From: Mesorhizobium sp. ES1-1
Lineage (GTDB): Bacteria; Pseudomonadota; Alphaproteobacteria; Rhizobiales; Rhizobiaceae
Length of the DNA: 64,000 nucleotides
Assembly (NCBI RefSeq): GCF_020164785.1
Contig: NZ_JAIUGX010000001.1
Coordinates: 310,001-374,000, forward strand
Direction of reading: 5' to 3'
The position numbers and the translations under genes were made by a program. This document shows positions 52,899 to 61,026 of the stretch, piece by piece. Position 1 is the first letter of the stretch. Each line of letters opens with the position of its first letter. The notes beneath the pieces were generated by a model. The model worked only from the letters and a program-made list of their open reading frames with translations, ran no database searches and was not told the DNA's origin.

Positions 52899-53819
52899 AT
52901 GTCCCTGTCCGAAGACAGCCGCTATCTCAAGGGCGGGCCGGTTGCCCAGCGCATCATCACTGCCGTGCGCGAGGATGCCGCGATTGCCAAGGCCGAGGGC
53001 TTTGCCCCCAAGCTCGTCTCCATCACGGTCGGCGACACTGATGCGGTCGATGTCTATGTGCGCAACCAGCGCGCCAAGGCGCAACTGGCCGGCATCGACT
53101 TCGAGGAACGGCGCTTTCCCGCCACCATCACATCGGGTGAACTGGAAGCGGCGATCCATGGCCTGAACGCCGATCCGCGCGTCACCGGCATCATCATCCA
53201 GCGGCCGGTTCCACCGCATATTCCAGTCAGGATGCTGCAGGCCGCGGTCCATCCGCTCAAGGATGTCGAAGGCATGCACCCGGCCTCGATCGGCAACATC
53301 GTCTACAACCAGCTCGACCTCGCGCCCTGCACGGCCGCCGCCTCGGTCGAACTTCTGAAGGAAACCGGCCTCGACCTCAAGGGACTGGAAGTAGTCATCG
53401 TCGGCCATTCGGAAATCGTCGGCAAGCCGATCGCGTTCCTGCTGATGAGCGAGGGCGCGACGGTCACGGTCTGCCACCACATGACGCGCTCGGTCGCCGC
53501 ACATGCGCGGCGCGCCGACGCGTTGTTCGTCGCCGTGGGCAAGCCCCGGCTGATCAAGGCCGACATGGTGAAGCCCGGTGCCGCCGTCATCGATATCGGC
53601 ATCAATTCGGAAATCGGCCCGGATGGGACGAGCCGTATCGTCGGCGACGTCGACACCGAAAGCGTGCGCGAGGTAGCTTCCTGGATCACGCCGGTGCCGG
53701 GCGGCGTCGGCCCGATCACGGTGGCGATCCTGCTGCGCAACACGATGGTGGCGCTCAGTCGCCAGCGGGCGCTTTATGAGGCGACTTACGGCACGGCGGA
53801 TCGGCTGGCTGCGGAGTAG
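52899..53819 (+). CDS. folD: FolD-like methylenetetrahydrofolate dehydrogenase/cyclohydrolase, divergent
   Basis: A protein of 306 residues with clear FolD homology: VDVYVRNQRAKAQLAGI, QRPVPPHIP, DVEGMHPASIGNI, VVIVGHSEIVGKPIA and ITPVPGGVGPITVAILL. Several normally invariant positions differ. The catalytic Y-x-x-x-K reads YVRNQ (Lys replaced by Gln), KDVDG reads KDVEG, GRS reads GHS, and PCTP reads PCTA. It may be a paralogue with altered activity rather than the housekeeping FolD. ATG 52899 has AAAGAG upstream. It is convergent with glcF. Confidence 0.8.
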   Translation: MSLSEDSRYLKGGPVAQRIITAVREDAAIAKAEGFAPKLVSITVGDTDAVDVYVRNQRAKAQLAGIDFEERRFPATITSGELEAAIHGLNADPRVTGIIIQRPVPPHIPVRMLQAAVHPLKDVEGMHPASIGNIVYNQLDLAPCTAAASVELLKETGLDLKGLEVVIVGHSEIVGKPIAFLLMSEGATVTVCHHMTRSVAAHARRADALFVAVGKPRLIKADMVKPGAAVIDIGINSEIGPDGTSRIVGDVDTESVREVASWITPVPGGVGPITVAILLRNTMVALSRQRALYEATYGTADRLAAE

Positions 53820-53831
53820 CCGCCGCCAAGT

Positions 53832-55157
53832 TCACTCTGCCGCCACCAGCCCCTGCTCCGAAACGCCTTGCGGCTTTGGCCCGCCATAAGCCCAGTCAAG
53901 CAGCTTTATCGTGTGCACCACCGGCAGTTTGGCGGCGGAGGCAATCTGGGTAATGCAGCCGATGTTGCCGGTGGCGACGACCGAGGCGCCCGTGGCCTCG
54001 ATGTTTTTCACCTTGCGGTCGCGCAGCCTGGCGGAAATCTCCGGCTGCAGAATGTTGTAGGTGCCGGCTGACCCACAGCAGAGATGCCCCTCGCGCGGCT
54101 CGCGCACGATGAAGCCGGCTCTGGCCAACAATTCCTTCGGCTGGCGGGTGATCTTCTGGCCGTGTTGCATGGAGCAGGCCGCGTGATAGGCGACGATCGT
54201 GCCCGGCCTGCGCACCGGCTCGGGTAGCTCGAAGGCGGCCAGATATTCGGTGATGTCCTTGGCCAGCGCCGAGACGCGCGCGGCCTTGTCGGCATAGGCG
54301 GGATCGAGCCGGAGCATGAAGCCGTAATCCTTGATCGTCGTGCCGCAGCCGGACGCGGTGATGATGATCGCATCGAGCCCACCCTGGTCGATGGCGCGCG
54401 TCCAGGCATCGACATTCCGCCTCGCAGACGCAAGCGCGGCCTCTTCGCGCCCCATGTGATGAACCAATGCGCCGCAGCAGCCCTCGCCCGGCGGAACCAC
54501 GACCTCGACGCCGAGGCGGGTAAGCAGCGAAATCGTCGTGTCGTTGATGGCCGGATCAAGCACCGATTGCGCGCAGCCGGTGAGGATGGCAACGCGCGCC
54601 TTTTTTGCCCCCCGCGCGGTATGGACACCAGGCAAAGCCGTCGGCGAGGCGTGGGGAATCGAGGCCGGCGCAAGCTTGAGCATCGCACTCAGCGGCTTCA
54701 GCGCCGGGATCTTTTCGAACAAGCCAATGAACGGCTTGCCCAGCCTGGCCAGTGCGAGCGCGGCGCGGAAGCGCGCGGGATAGGGCAGCACGAAAGCCAG
54801 CATGGCGCGTGTCATCCGGTCGATCAGCGGCCTCCTGTAGGTGTCCTCGATATGGGCTCGCGCATGGTCGACCAGATGCATGTAGTTGACGCCCGACGGG
54901 CAGGTTGTCATGCAAGCCAGGCACGACAGGCAGCGGTCGATATGGGTAACGATCTCCTTGTCGGCCGGACGGCCATTCTCCAGCATGTCCTTGATCAGAT
55001 AGATGCGGCCGCGCGGCGAATCCAGCTCGTTGCCCAACGTCACATAGGTCGGACAGGTGGCGGTGCAGAAGCCGCAATGGACGCATTTGCGCAGGATCTT
55101 TTCCGACTCCGCGACATGCGGATCGGCGAGTTGGGCTAGAGAGAAACTGGTCTGCAT
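53832..55157 (-). CDS. glcF: Glycolate oxidase iron-sulfur subunit
   Basis: A protein of 441 residues. Two 4Fe-4S motifs CVHCGFCTATCP and CLSCLACMTTCPSG lie near the N-terminus; two CCG domains follow (GEGCCGAL, HLCCGSAG). It passes electrons from the GlcD/GlcE flavoprotein during glycolate oxidation to glyoxylate. ATG 55157 (MQTSFSLA) is chosen; a start at 55181 lacks support. It is last in glcD-DUF559-glcE-glcF, 65 bases after glcE. Confidence 0.94.
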   Translation of the reverse strand: MQTSFSLAQLADPHVAESEKILRKCVHCGFCTATCPTYVTLGNELDSPRGRIYLIKDMLENGRPADKEIVTHIDRCLSCLACMTTCPSGVNYMHLVDHARAHIEDTYRRPLIDRMTRAMLAFVLPYPARFRAALALARLGKPFIGLFEKIPALKPLSAMLKLAPASIPHASPTALPGVHTARGAKKARVAILTGCAQSVLDPAINDTTISLLTRLGVEVVVPPGEGCCGALVHHMGREEAALASARRNVDAWTRAIDQGGLDAIIITASGCGTTIKDYGFMLRLDPAYADKAARVSALAKDITEYLAAFELPEPVRRPGTIVAYHAACSMQHGQKITRQPKELLARAGFIVREPREGHLCCGSAGTYNILQPEISARLRDRKVKNIEATGASVVATGNIGCITQIASAAKLPVVHTIKLLDWAYGGPKPQGVSEQGLVAAE

Positions 55158-55222
55158 CGCTGACGCTCTGTTTAGACGCAATTACGAACGGAAAACCGCT
55201 TCACACTTTTCCTGGAATTGCT

Positions 55223-56428
55223 CTAGGCCATGCGGCCGGGATTGAGGATGTTCTTCGGGTCGAATTCCTGCTTAAGCCGCTGGCTGAGCGCGGCGAGCGC
55301 CGGCGTCTGCGGTTCGAATACGGGCAGCGCGGCGCAATGGGCGGGAGCGGCACGCACGAGCGTGGCATGGCCGCCGCCATGTTTGCGCAGCAGGCCGCGC
55401 AGCAAGGCGTCTTGTGGGTCGCCCTCTTCCATGCGCAACCACACCAGCCCGCCCTGCCAGTCGTAGAAGGCGCTGACAGCGGCCTGCATGCGTAACGCCA
55501 GGACCATGTGGTGACCTTGGGACGGAGTCATCGACACGCGCCAGACCGGCTTCTCGCTGAAGTCGGCGAACGGCCTGACATCACGCACATCGCGCCAGAT
55601 CACTTGCGAGACCTCGCCGGCGATCTCCTGCAACGGCCCGGCGCCGCCCAGCAGCTTCTTCAGCGCCGTGATACGATAGGCGACGGAGGGGCCGAAACCC
55701 TCGACGCGAAGCAGCGTAGCCGCATCGCTGCCCAGCGCACCGTCGGCGACACGCGCGGCGATGCGCTCCGGCAAATGGGCGGCGCTCGAAACTTCGGCGC
55801 TGGAACCGACCGCGACGGCCATGGCGGCGACGGCTGCATCGTCGAGCAAGCCCCGGATGGCGAGGGTCACCTCGGTCTCGGCCGCCGGCAACACCTTGAA
55901 GGTGACATCGGTAAACACGGCGAGCGTGCCCCAGCTGTTGGCCATCAGCTTCGACATGTCGTAGCCGGTGACGTTCTTCACCACGCGGCCGCCGGACTTG
56001 AACGCCTCGCCGCGCCCGGACACCACATTGATGCCCAGAATATGGTCGCGCGCCGCACCCGCCTTCAGCCGGCGCGGGCCTGACAGGTTCGCGGCAAGCA
56101 CACCGCCGATGGTGCCTTTGCCCGGTTCGCCACCGAGCAGCGGGCCATAGTCCATCGGCTCGAAGGCCAGTTGCTGGCCGTTTTCCGCCAGCAACTTCTC
56201 GATTTCGGCCAAGGGCGTGCCGGCCTTCGCTGAGAGAACCAGCTCGGCCGGCTCATAGAGCGTGACGTGGGTGAGCTTCGACATGTCCAGCGTATGCTCC
56301 GTCTGCAGCGGACGGCCGATGCCGCGCTTGGAACCATGGCCCAGGATTTCCAGCGGCGATTGCTGCTCTACGGCCCAGGCGACGGTGGACAGGGTTTCGT
56401 CCGAGGTGGTCGGAGTGAAGGTGGTCAT
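55223..56428 (-). CDS. glcE: Glycolate oxidase FAD-binding subunit
   Basis: A protein of 401 residues of the PCMH-type FAD family: EILGHGSKRGIG, GGEPGKGTIGGVLAANLSGP and RVVKNVTGYDMSKLM, ending FDPKNILNPGRMA. It forms the glycolate oxidase complex with GlcD and GlcF. Its ATG overlaps the stop of the DUF559 gene (ATGA at 56425-56428), an unexpected coupling because DUF559 is not part of the canonical operon. Confidence 0.94.
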   Translation of the reverse strand: MTTFTPTTSDETLSTVAWAVEQQSPLEILGHGSKRGIGRPLQTEHTLDMSKLTHVTLYEPAELVLSAKAGTPLAEIEKLLAENGQQLAFEPMDYGPLLGGEPGKGTIGGVLAANLSGPRRLKAGAARDHILGINVVSGRGEAFKSGGRVVKNVTGYDMSKLMANSWGTLAVFTDVTFKVLPAAETEVTLAIRGLLDDAAVAAMAVAVGSSAEVSSAAHLPERIAARVADGALGSDAATLLRVEGFGPSVAYRITALKKLLGGAGPLQEIAGEVSQVIWRDVRDVRPFADFSEKPVWRVSMTPSQGHHMVLALRMQAAVSAFYDWQGGLVWLRMEEGDPQDALLRGLLRKHGGGHATLVRAAPAHCAALPVFEPQTPALAALSQRLKQEFDPKNILNPGRMA

Positions 56429-57021
56429 GGTCTCGCGCCTTTCCTCGCCCCCGCAAAGCGGGAGAGAGGTGGCTCGGGCGAAGCCCGAGACGGAGCGGGG
56501 GCAGTCATAGAGCGCGACCTCCCGGACGCTTTGGCTGCGAAAACAAACCTCAAATCTGTGGCGACGACGTCTTCCGCCAGTCGGCCCTCCAGTGCCGCAA
56601 GAATGGTTTCGCAGACACTCCGAGGGATCTTGAGAACATCGACATTCCAGAAACGCAAAACCGAAAACCCTTCGGCACGCATGAACTCATCTCGTAGTCT
56701 GTCATAGGAGCTTCCGACATGCTGGCTTCCATCCAGCTCCACCACGAGCTTCTCGCTCCGGCAAGCAAAGTCCGCGAAATACGGCCCGATCGGCATCTGC
56801 CGAACGAATTTGTAGCCGCCGAGCTGTTTTGCCTTCAGCTCACTCCATAGGATTGCCTCCGCCTGATTATCACCCTGGCGAAGCGCGCGAGCGCGGGCGA
56901 TTTTTAAGGGCGAGCGACGGCTCGGCACATCGGCCGCAGGCCCCTTCTCCGTCTCGGGCTTTGCCCGAGCCACCTCTCCCCCGCTTTGCGGGGGCGAGGA
57001 ACCCTGCTTCTGGGACTTCAT
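56425..57021 (-). CDS. DUF559 (Vsr-fold) endonuclease-like protein inside an inverted-repeat cassette
   Basis: A protein of 198 residues. The core at about 40-155 is a DUF559 domain: DNQAEAILWSELKAKQLGGY, FVRQMPIGPYFADFACRSEK, LVVELDGSQH and the C-terminal LRFWNVDVL, the PD-(D/E)xK/very-short-patch-repair-like fold. The N-terminus (SSPPQSGGEVARAKPETE) and C-terminus (SRASPEPPLSRFAGARK) are encoded by inverted 53-bp repeats. ATG 57021 lies 5 bases after the glcD stop, and the stop overlaps the glcE start. It is therefore embedded in the glc operon as if by insertion that kept translation continuous. Activity is unknown; DNA nicking at the repeats is a hypothesis. Confidence 0.85.
   Translation of the reverse strand: MKSQKQGSSPPQSGGEVARAKPETEKGPAADVPSRRSPLKIARARALRQGDNQAEAILWSELKAKQLGGYKFVRQMPIGPYFADFACRSEKLVVELDGSQHVGSSYDRLRDEFMRAEGFSVLRFWNVDVLKIPRSVCETILAALEGRLAEDVVATDLRFVFAAKASGRSRSMTAPAPSRASPEPPLSRFAGARKGARP
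56443..56495 (+). repeat. 53-bp double-hairpin repeat, left copy
   Basis: Contains two hairpins: CCCCCGC-AAA-GCGGGAG and CTCGGGC-GAA-GCCCGAG. It is 51 of 53 identical to the inverted copy at 56947-56999. It encodes the C-terminus of the DUF559 protein. Confidence 0.92.
56947..56999 (-). repeat. 53-bp double-hairpin repeat, right copy
   Basis: Inverted partner of 56443-56495. On its own strand it reads CCCCCGC-AAA-GCGGGGG then CTCGGGC-AAA-GCCCGAG, both stems perfect. It encodes residues near the N-terminus of the DUF559 protein. Confidence 0.92.
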
Positions 57022-57026
57022 CGCAC

Positions 57027-58535
57027 TCAAAACCTCGGAATGTCCGGAAATGGCAGTTTGCCGCCAGAAATGTGCATGCGCCCGAGCTCCGCGCAGCGCC
57101 GCAGCTGTGGGAAGACCTTGCCGGGGTTGAGCAGATGGTTGGGGTCGAAGGCGCATTTGACGCGCATCTGCTGGTCGAGGTCGATCTGATTGAACATCTC
57201 AGGCATCAGGTCGCGCTTTTCCACGCCCACGCCGTGCTCGCCGGTGAGCACGCCGCCGACCTTGACGCAAAGCCGCAATATGTCGGCGCCGAAGCTTTCC
57301 GCCTTGTCGAGTTCGCCCGGCACATTGGCATCGTAGAGGATCAGCGGATGCAGATTGCCGTCGCCGGCATGGAAGACGTTGGCGACGCCGAGGCCGTATT
57401 TCTCCGACAGTTCGCGCATGCCGGCGAGCACGCGCGGGAGTTCCTTGCGCGGGATCGTGCCGTCCATGCAGTAATAGTCGGGCGAGATCCGGCCGACCGC
57501 CGGGAACGCGGCCTTGCGGCCGGCCCAGAAGCTCAATCGCTCCTGCTCGGACTGCGAGATGCGGCAGGTCGTGGAGCCGTTCTTGTAGGCGATCGCCTCG
57601 ACGACGCCGATGAGATGATCGACCTCGACGCCGGGCCCGTCGAGTTCGACGATCAGCAGCGCCTCCAAATCCAGCGGATAGCCGGCGTGAACGAAATCCT
57701 CAGCAGCGTGGATCGCCGGCCGGTCCATCATTTCCATGCCGCCGGGGATGATGCCGGCGCCGATGATGTCGGCGACGCATTGACCGCCCTGTTCACTGGT
57801 CGGGAAACCGATCAGCAGCGCGCGGGCCGTCTCCGGCTTCCTGAGGATGCGCACGGTGACCTCGGTGACCACACCGAGCAAGCCTTCCGAGCCTGTCATC
57901 ACGCCAAGCAGGTCATAGCCCTCCGCATCGAGGTGGCTGCCGCCGAGCCGCACGACCTCGCCATTCATCAGCACCATTTCGATGCCGAGCACATTGTTGG
58001 CGGTCAGGCCGTATTTCAGGCAGTGCACGCCGCCGGAGTTCTCAGCCACATTGCCGCCGATCGAGCAGGCGATCTGGGAGGATGGGTCGGGGGCGTAATA
58101 AAAGCCCTCCTGCTCGACGGCGGTGGTGATGCCGAGATTGGTAACGCCCGGCTGGGCAACGACGACGCGATTGGAAAAATCGATCTCGAGTATACGATTG
58201 AAGCGGCTCATGACCAGCAGCACCGCGTCCTCGAGCGGCAGCGCGCCGCCGGATAGCGATGTTCCGGAGCCGCGCGGCACGACGCGGATGTTGCGGTCAT
58301 TGCAGTATTTCAGCACACGCGAGACCTGCGCCACGGTCTGCGGCAGCACCACAACCAGCGGCAATTGCCGATAGGCGGTCAGGCCATCGCTTTCGAAGGC
58401 CCGCATGGAGTTGGCGGCGTCGACAACCCCCTCCCCCGGCACGATGATGCGCATGTCGGCGACGATCTCGTCGCGCCGCCGCATGGTGGCGTCGTCTGGT
58501 TTCGGCATGGCCAGGCCGGACATAAGCAGCCTCAT
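57027..58535 (-). CDS. glcD: Glycolate oxidase catalytic subunit
   Basis: A protein of 502 residues, collinear with E. coli GlcD: FAD motif VVPRGSGTSLSGGALPLED, YYAPDPSSQIACSIGGNVAE, EMMDRPAIHAAEDF, GRISPDYYCMDGTIPR and the C-terminal GEHGVGVEKR. It oxidises glycolate (and D-lactate) with FAD. ATGs at 58535 and 58523 are both possible; GAGG lies 7 bases before the latter. A 19-bp palindrome-like site at 58545-58563 overlaps the promoter region. Confidence 0.95.
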   Translation of the reverse strand: MRLLMSGLAMPKPDDATMRRRDEIVADMRIIVPGEGVVDAANSMRAFESDGLTAYRQLPLVVVLPQTVAQVSRVLKYCNDRNIRVVPRGSGTSLSGGALPLEDAVLLVMSRFNRILEIDFSNRVVVAQPGVTNLGITTAVEQEGFYYAPDPSSQIACSIGGNVAENSGGVHCLKYGLTANNVLGIEMVLMNGEVVRLGGSHLDAEGYDLLGVMTGSEGLLGVVTEVTVRILRKPETARALLIGFPTSEQGGQCVADIIGAGIIPGGMEMMDRPAIHAAEDFVHAGYPLDLEALLIVELDGPGVEVDHLIGVVEAIAYKNGSTTCRISQSEQERLSFWAGRKAAFPAVGRISPDYYCMDGTIPRKELPRVLAGMRELSEKYGLGVANVFHAGDGNLHPLILYDANVPGELDKAESFGADILRLCVKVGGVLTGEHGVGVEKRDLMPEMFNQIDLDQQMRVKCAFDPNHLLNPGKVFPQLRRCAELGRMHISGGKLPFPDIPRF

Positions 58536-58544
58536 TCGCTCGAC

Positions 58545-58563
58545 TGGTCAAAATCTTTTACCA
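58545..58563. promoter_or_regulatory. Putative GntR operator upstream of glcD
   Basis: TGGTCAAAATCTTTTACCA, a dyad inside the longer frame ACTGGT-N11-ACCAGT (58543-58565). 14 of 19 positions match the complement of the site at 60132-60150 upstream of the GntR-lldD genes. It begins 10 bases upstream of the glcD ATG at 58535. Confidence 0.6.
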
Positions 58564-58680
58564 GTGAGAAGCGTTGTTTGCAAACGCTGCGGCTGCAGCG
58601 TTCGGAACACCCGGTCTTACACAAGTTTCCGCAGCGTCAATCTGCCGCTGCCTCATTCTCTCATGGGAGTCGCGAGAGCT

Positions 58681-60003
58681 CTATTCCCCCGGATGCTTCG
58701 CCGGCTCCGAATGTGCGCGACGCACGCGGCGCACGCCCCACCAGACGAGCAGGATGGCGACCGGAACGGAGGCAGCAGTGACAAGCTCTGGCGCGAAGGC
58801 GTGGCCGAAAATGGAGGCGCCCTTGGCGAGATAGCCGATGAGGCCAACGACATAGTAGGAAACTGCGGCTACCGACAGGCCTTCGACGGTCTGCTGCAGG
58901 CGCAATTGCAGGCGGGCGCGATTGTTCATCGAGGCGAGCAGATCACGGTTCTGCTTCTCGACCTCGACATCGACCCAGGTGCGCAGCAGCGTCGTGGCGC
59001 GGGTCAGCTTGCGCGACAGGTTGGCCTGCCGCTCTTCGACCGAGCGGCAGGTGCGCATTGCCGGCGCGACGCGCCGCTGCAGGAAGCCGCCCCACGTATC
59101 GTAGCCGGGGACGGCCTCTTCCTCGAGCGCCTCCAGCCGCTCGCCGACAATGCCGTCATAGGCGCGGCTGGCGCCGAAGCGGTAGAGGCTCGAGGCCGCG
59201 TCGGCTTCCAGCTCGGCCGCGAGCTCGGTCAGGTCGGCTAGCAGCGTCTGGCTGTCGCGGGTTTCGGCGACCTTCATTTCCAGCGTGGTCTGCGCCAGCC
59301 TGTCCTCGATGCGGCGCGCGCGGCCCGACAGCGTCAATGCCAGCGGCAGGCCCAGCATGGCCAAGGTGCGGTAGGTTTCGATATCGAGCAGGCGTTGCGA
59401 TAGCGCTCCGGTCCGCGCCGCTGTCAGGCCGCGATCGAGCACGAGCACACGGGTCATGCCGTCGCCGTCCTGGCGGAAGTCGGTGACGATGGCCGCATTG
59501 CCGCGCTCGACCAGGGAATAGCACAGGCTGGCCGGGTCGAAACCGGCGATCAGCCGCTCGCTCAGCTCTGTCCATTCGCGAATCTCGAGCCGGATGCCCG
59601 AAATTACAGTTCCCGGCGGCGAAAACCCGTTGCCGAACGGAGAGCCTTCCTGCGGCCTGCCGGTTTCGGACAGCGGTCCCTCCCATAGATAGGTCGAGAA
59701 TTCCGTGTGCCGCTCCCAGCGCAGCGAGCCCTTGCCCCACTTCATGGCATGGTGACGAGCCTGGCGATCCGGCGCGGCGATGCCAAGCCGCCGCGACAGT
59801 TCGGACAGCACTGCGTGATCAACGGCGGAGCCGCCCTCGGTCATGAAGGCAAGTTGAATGAGCACGCGCGGCTTTTCGATCAGGGGATGGGGCCGCGCAT
59901 GGACCTCGCCCAGCGCGCCGGGGCGGCCCTCATGCGCGGGAAAACCCATGACGCTGCCCAGAGCGCGCGGCTGAAAATCGAGATTGGACGCATCGTCCGA
60001 CAC
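58681..60003 (-). CDS. DUF3422 family membrane protein
   Basis: A protein of 440 residues matching DUF3422: VHARPHPLIEKP near the N-terminus, WGKGSLRWERHTEFSTYLWEG, a helical coiled-coil middle (about 240-350) and two transmembrane helices at the C-terminus (VAAVSYYVVGLIGYLA and TAASVPVAILLVWWGV). It is probably an inner-membrane protein with a cytoplasmic N-terminus, conserved in alpha- and betaproteobacteria but uncharacterised. It is divergent from the GntR-lldD genes. Confidence 0.85.
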   Translation of the reverse strand: MSDDASNLDFQPRALGSVMGFPAHEGRPGALGEVHARPHPLIEKPRVLIQLAFMTEGGSAVDHAVLSELSRRLGIAAPDRQARHHAMKWGKGSLRWERHTEFSTYLWEGPLSETGRPQEGSPFGNGFSPPGTVISGIRLEIREWTELSERLIAGFDPASLCYSLVERGNAAIVTDFRQDGDGMTRVLVLDRGLTAARTGALSQRLLDIETYRTLAMLGLPLALTLSGRARRIEDRLAQTTLEMKVAETRDSQTLLADLTELAAELEADAASSLYRFGASRAYDGIVGERLEALEEEAVPGYDTWGGFLQRRVAPAMRTCRSVEERQANLSRKLTRATTLLRTWVDVEVEKQNRDLLASMNNRARLQLRLQQTVEGLSVAAVSYYVVGLIGYLAKGASIFGHAFAPELVTAASVPVAILLVWWGVRRVRRAHSEPAKHPGE

Positions 60004-60131
60004 GGCTTGCCCCCCGCAGCCTTGAACCCTCTTGCGCGTGGTCTAGTGGCAATATCCCAAGGACGCAAACAGCAACTGTTCCGCCAAACATCGCATCTCG
60101 AAGGGCGTCGACGCCGGCGCGGTTCGAGCAT

Positions 60132-60150
60132 TGGATAAATTATTTGACCA
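60132..60150. promoter_or_regulatory. Putative GntR operator between the DUF3422 gene and lldR
   Basis: TGGATAAATTATTTGACCA; on the minus strand TGGTCAAATAATTTATCCA, which matches the glcD-upstream site at 14 of 19 positions, including the TGGTCAAA half. It lies 35-53 bases upstream of the regulator start. Confidence 0.55.
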
Positions 60151-60184
60151 GTTTGCAAAGCGAGCCTAATCCTGGACCACACCG

Positions 60185-61009
60185 TTGCGCTTGCCGGGCA
60201 CCCTATTGAGCGACATCTTCTCCAGGATCGAGCATTCGCGCACCGCCGACGAGGTGGTGCAGCAGATCGAGAGCCTCATCCTCGAAGGTGTGCTGCGCAC
60301 AGGCGACCGATTGCCGGGCGAACGCGAACTGGCGCGCCAGTTCGAGGTGTCGCGACCGATCCTGCGCGACGCGCTGAAGGCGCTGGAAGGCCGCGGCCTG
60401 CTGACGACCAGGGCAGGCGGCGGCACCCATGTCGCCGACATCATCGGACAATTGTTCACCAAGCCGGTGGCAGACCTGATCTCGACACATCGCAAAGCCG
60501 TGGCCGACTACCTGGAATATCGCCGCGAGATCGAAGGCGTTGCGGCCGAATATGCGGCGCGGCGCGCAACGCCGGAAGATCTGGCGCTGCTCGGCCGGAT
60601 CATGGCCCGCATGGACGAAGCCCACAGGACGGGAGATTTCGACGATGAAGCCGAGATCGACGTCGAATTCCATCATGCGATCTGCGAGTGCGCGCATAAT
60701 ATTCTGCTGCTGCACACGCTGCGCTCCTGCTACCGGCTGCTGTCGGAAGGCGTGTTCCAGAACCGGCTCCTGGTATTCACCGTTCCCGGCGCCCGCGACG
60801 CACTCCTGGCGCAGCACCGGGCGATCCATGCCTCGGTACAGGCCGGCGATCCGGCCGCGGCCCGGAAAGCGGCAATGGACCATATGATCTATGTCGAGCG
60901 CTCGATGGCTGAAGCCGAGCGCAGCGGCGACTGGCAGCGCGTGTCCCGGCTTAGGTTCAAGCAGCGTGTCGACGCCGCCGATACCGAACCCGCGCGCAAA
61001 CGCTCCTAG
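60185..61009 (+). CDS. GntR-family regulator of alpha-hydroxyacid use (LldR/GlcC-like, FadR subfamily)
   Basis: A protein of up to 274 residues: wHTH at about 20-90 (GERELARQFEVSRPILRDALKALEGRGL) and an FCD domain (about 105-250) with the metal-ligand residues of the Asp-His type (DVEFHHAICECAHN). TTG 60185 is the first start in frame; TTGs at 60191 and 60206 are alternatives. It lies 17 bases before lldD in the same direction and probably senses L-lactate or glycolate. Confidence 0.85.
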   Translation: MRLPGTLLSDIFSRIEHSRTADEVVQQIESLILEGVLRTGDRLPGERELARQFEVSRPILRDALKALEGRGLLTTRAGGGTHVADIIGQLFTKPVADLISTHRKAVADYLEYRREIEGVAAEYAARRATPEDLALLGRIMARMDEAHRTGDFDDEAEIDVEFHHAICECAHNILLLHTLRSCYRLLSEGVFQNRLLVFTVPGARDALLAQHRAIHASVQAGDPAAARKAAMDHMIYVERSMAEAERSGDWQRVSRLRFKQRVDAADTEPARKRS

Positions 61010-61026
61010 ACTCGAACGGGAACACC

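Noticed and set aside
56829..58256. 475-codon plus-strand open frame opposite glcD
   Set aside because: Antisense to a full-length GlcD; product is His/Asp-rich shadow sequence.
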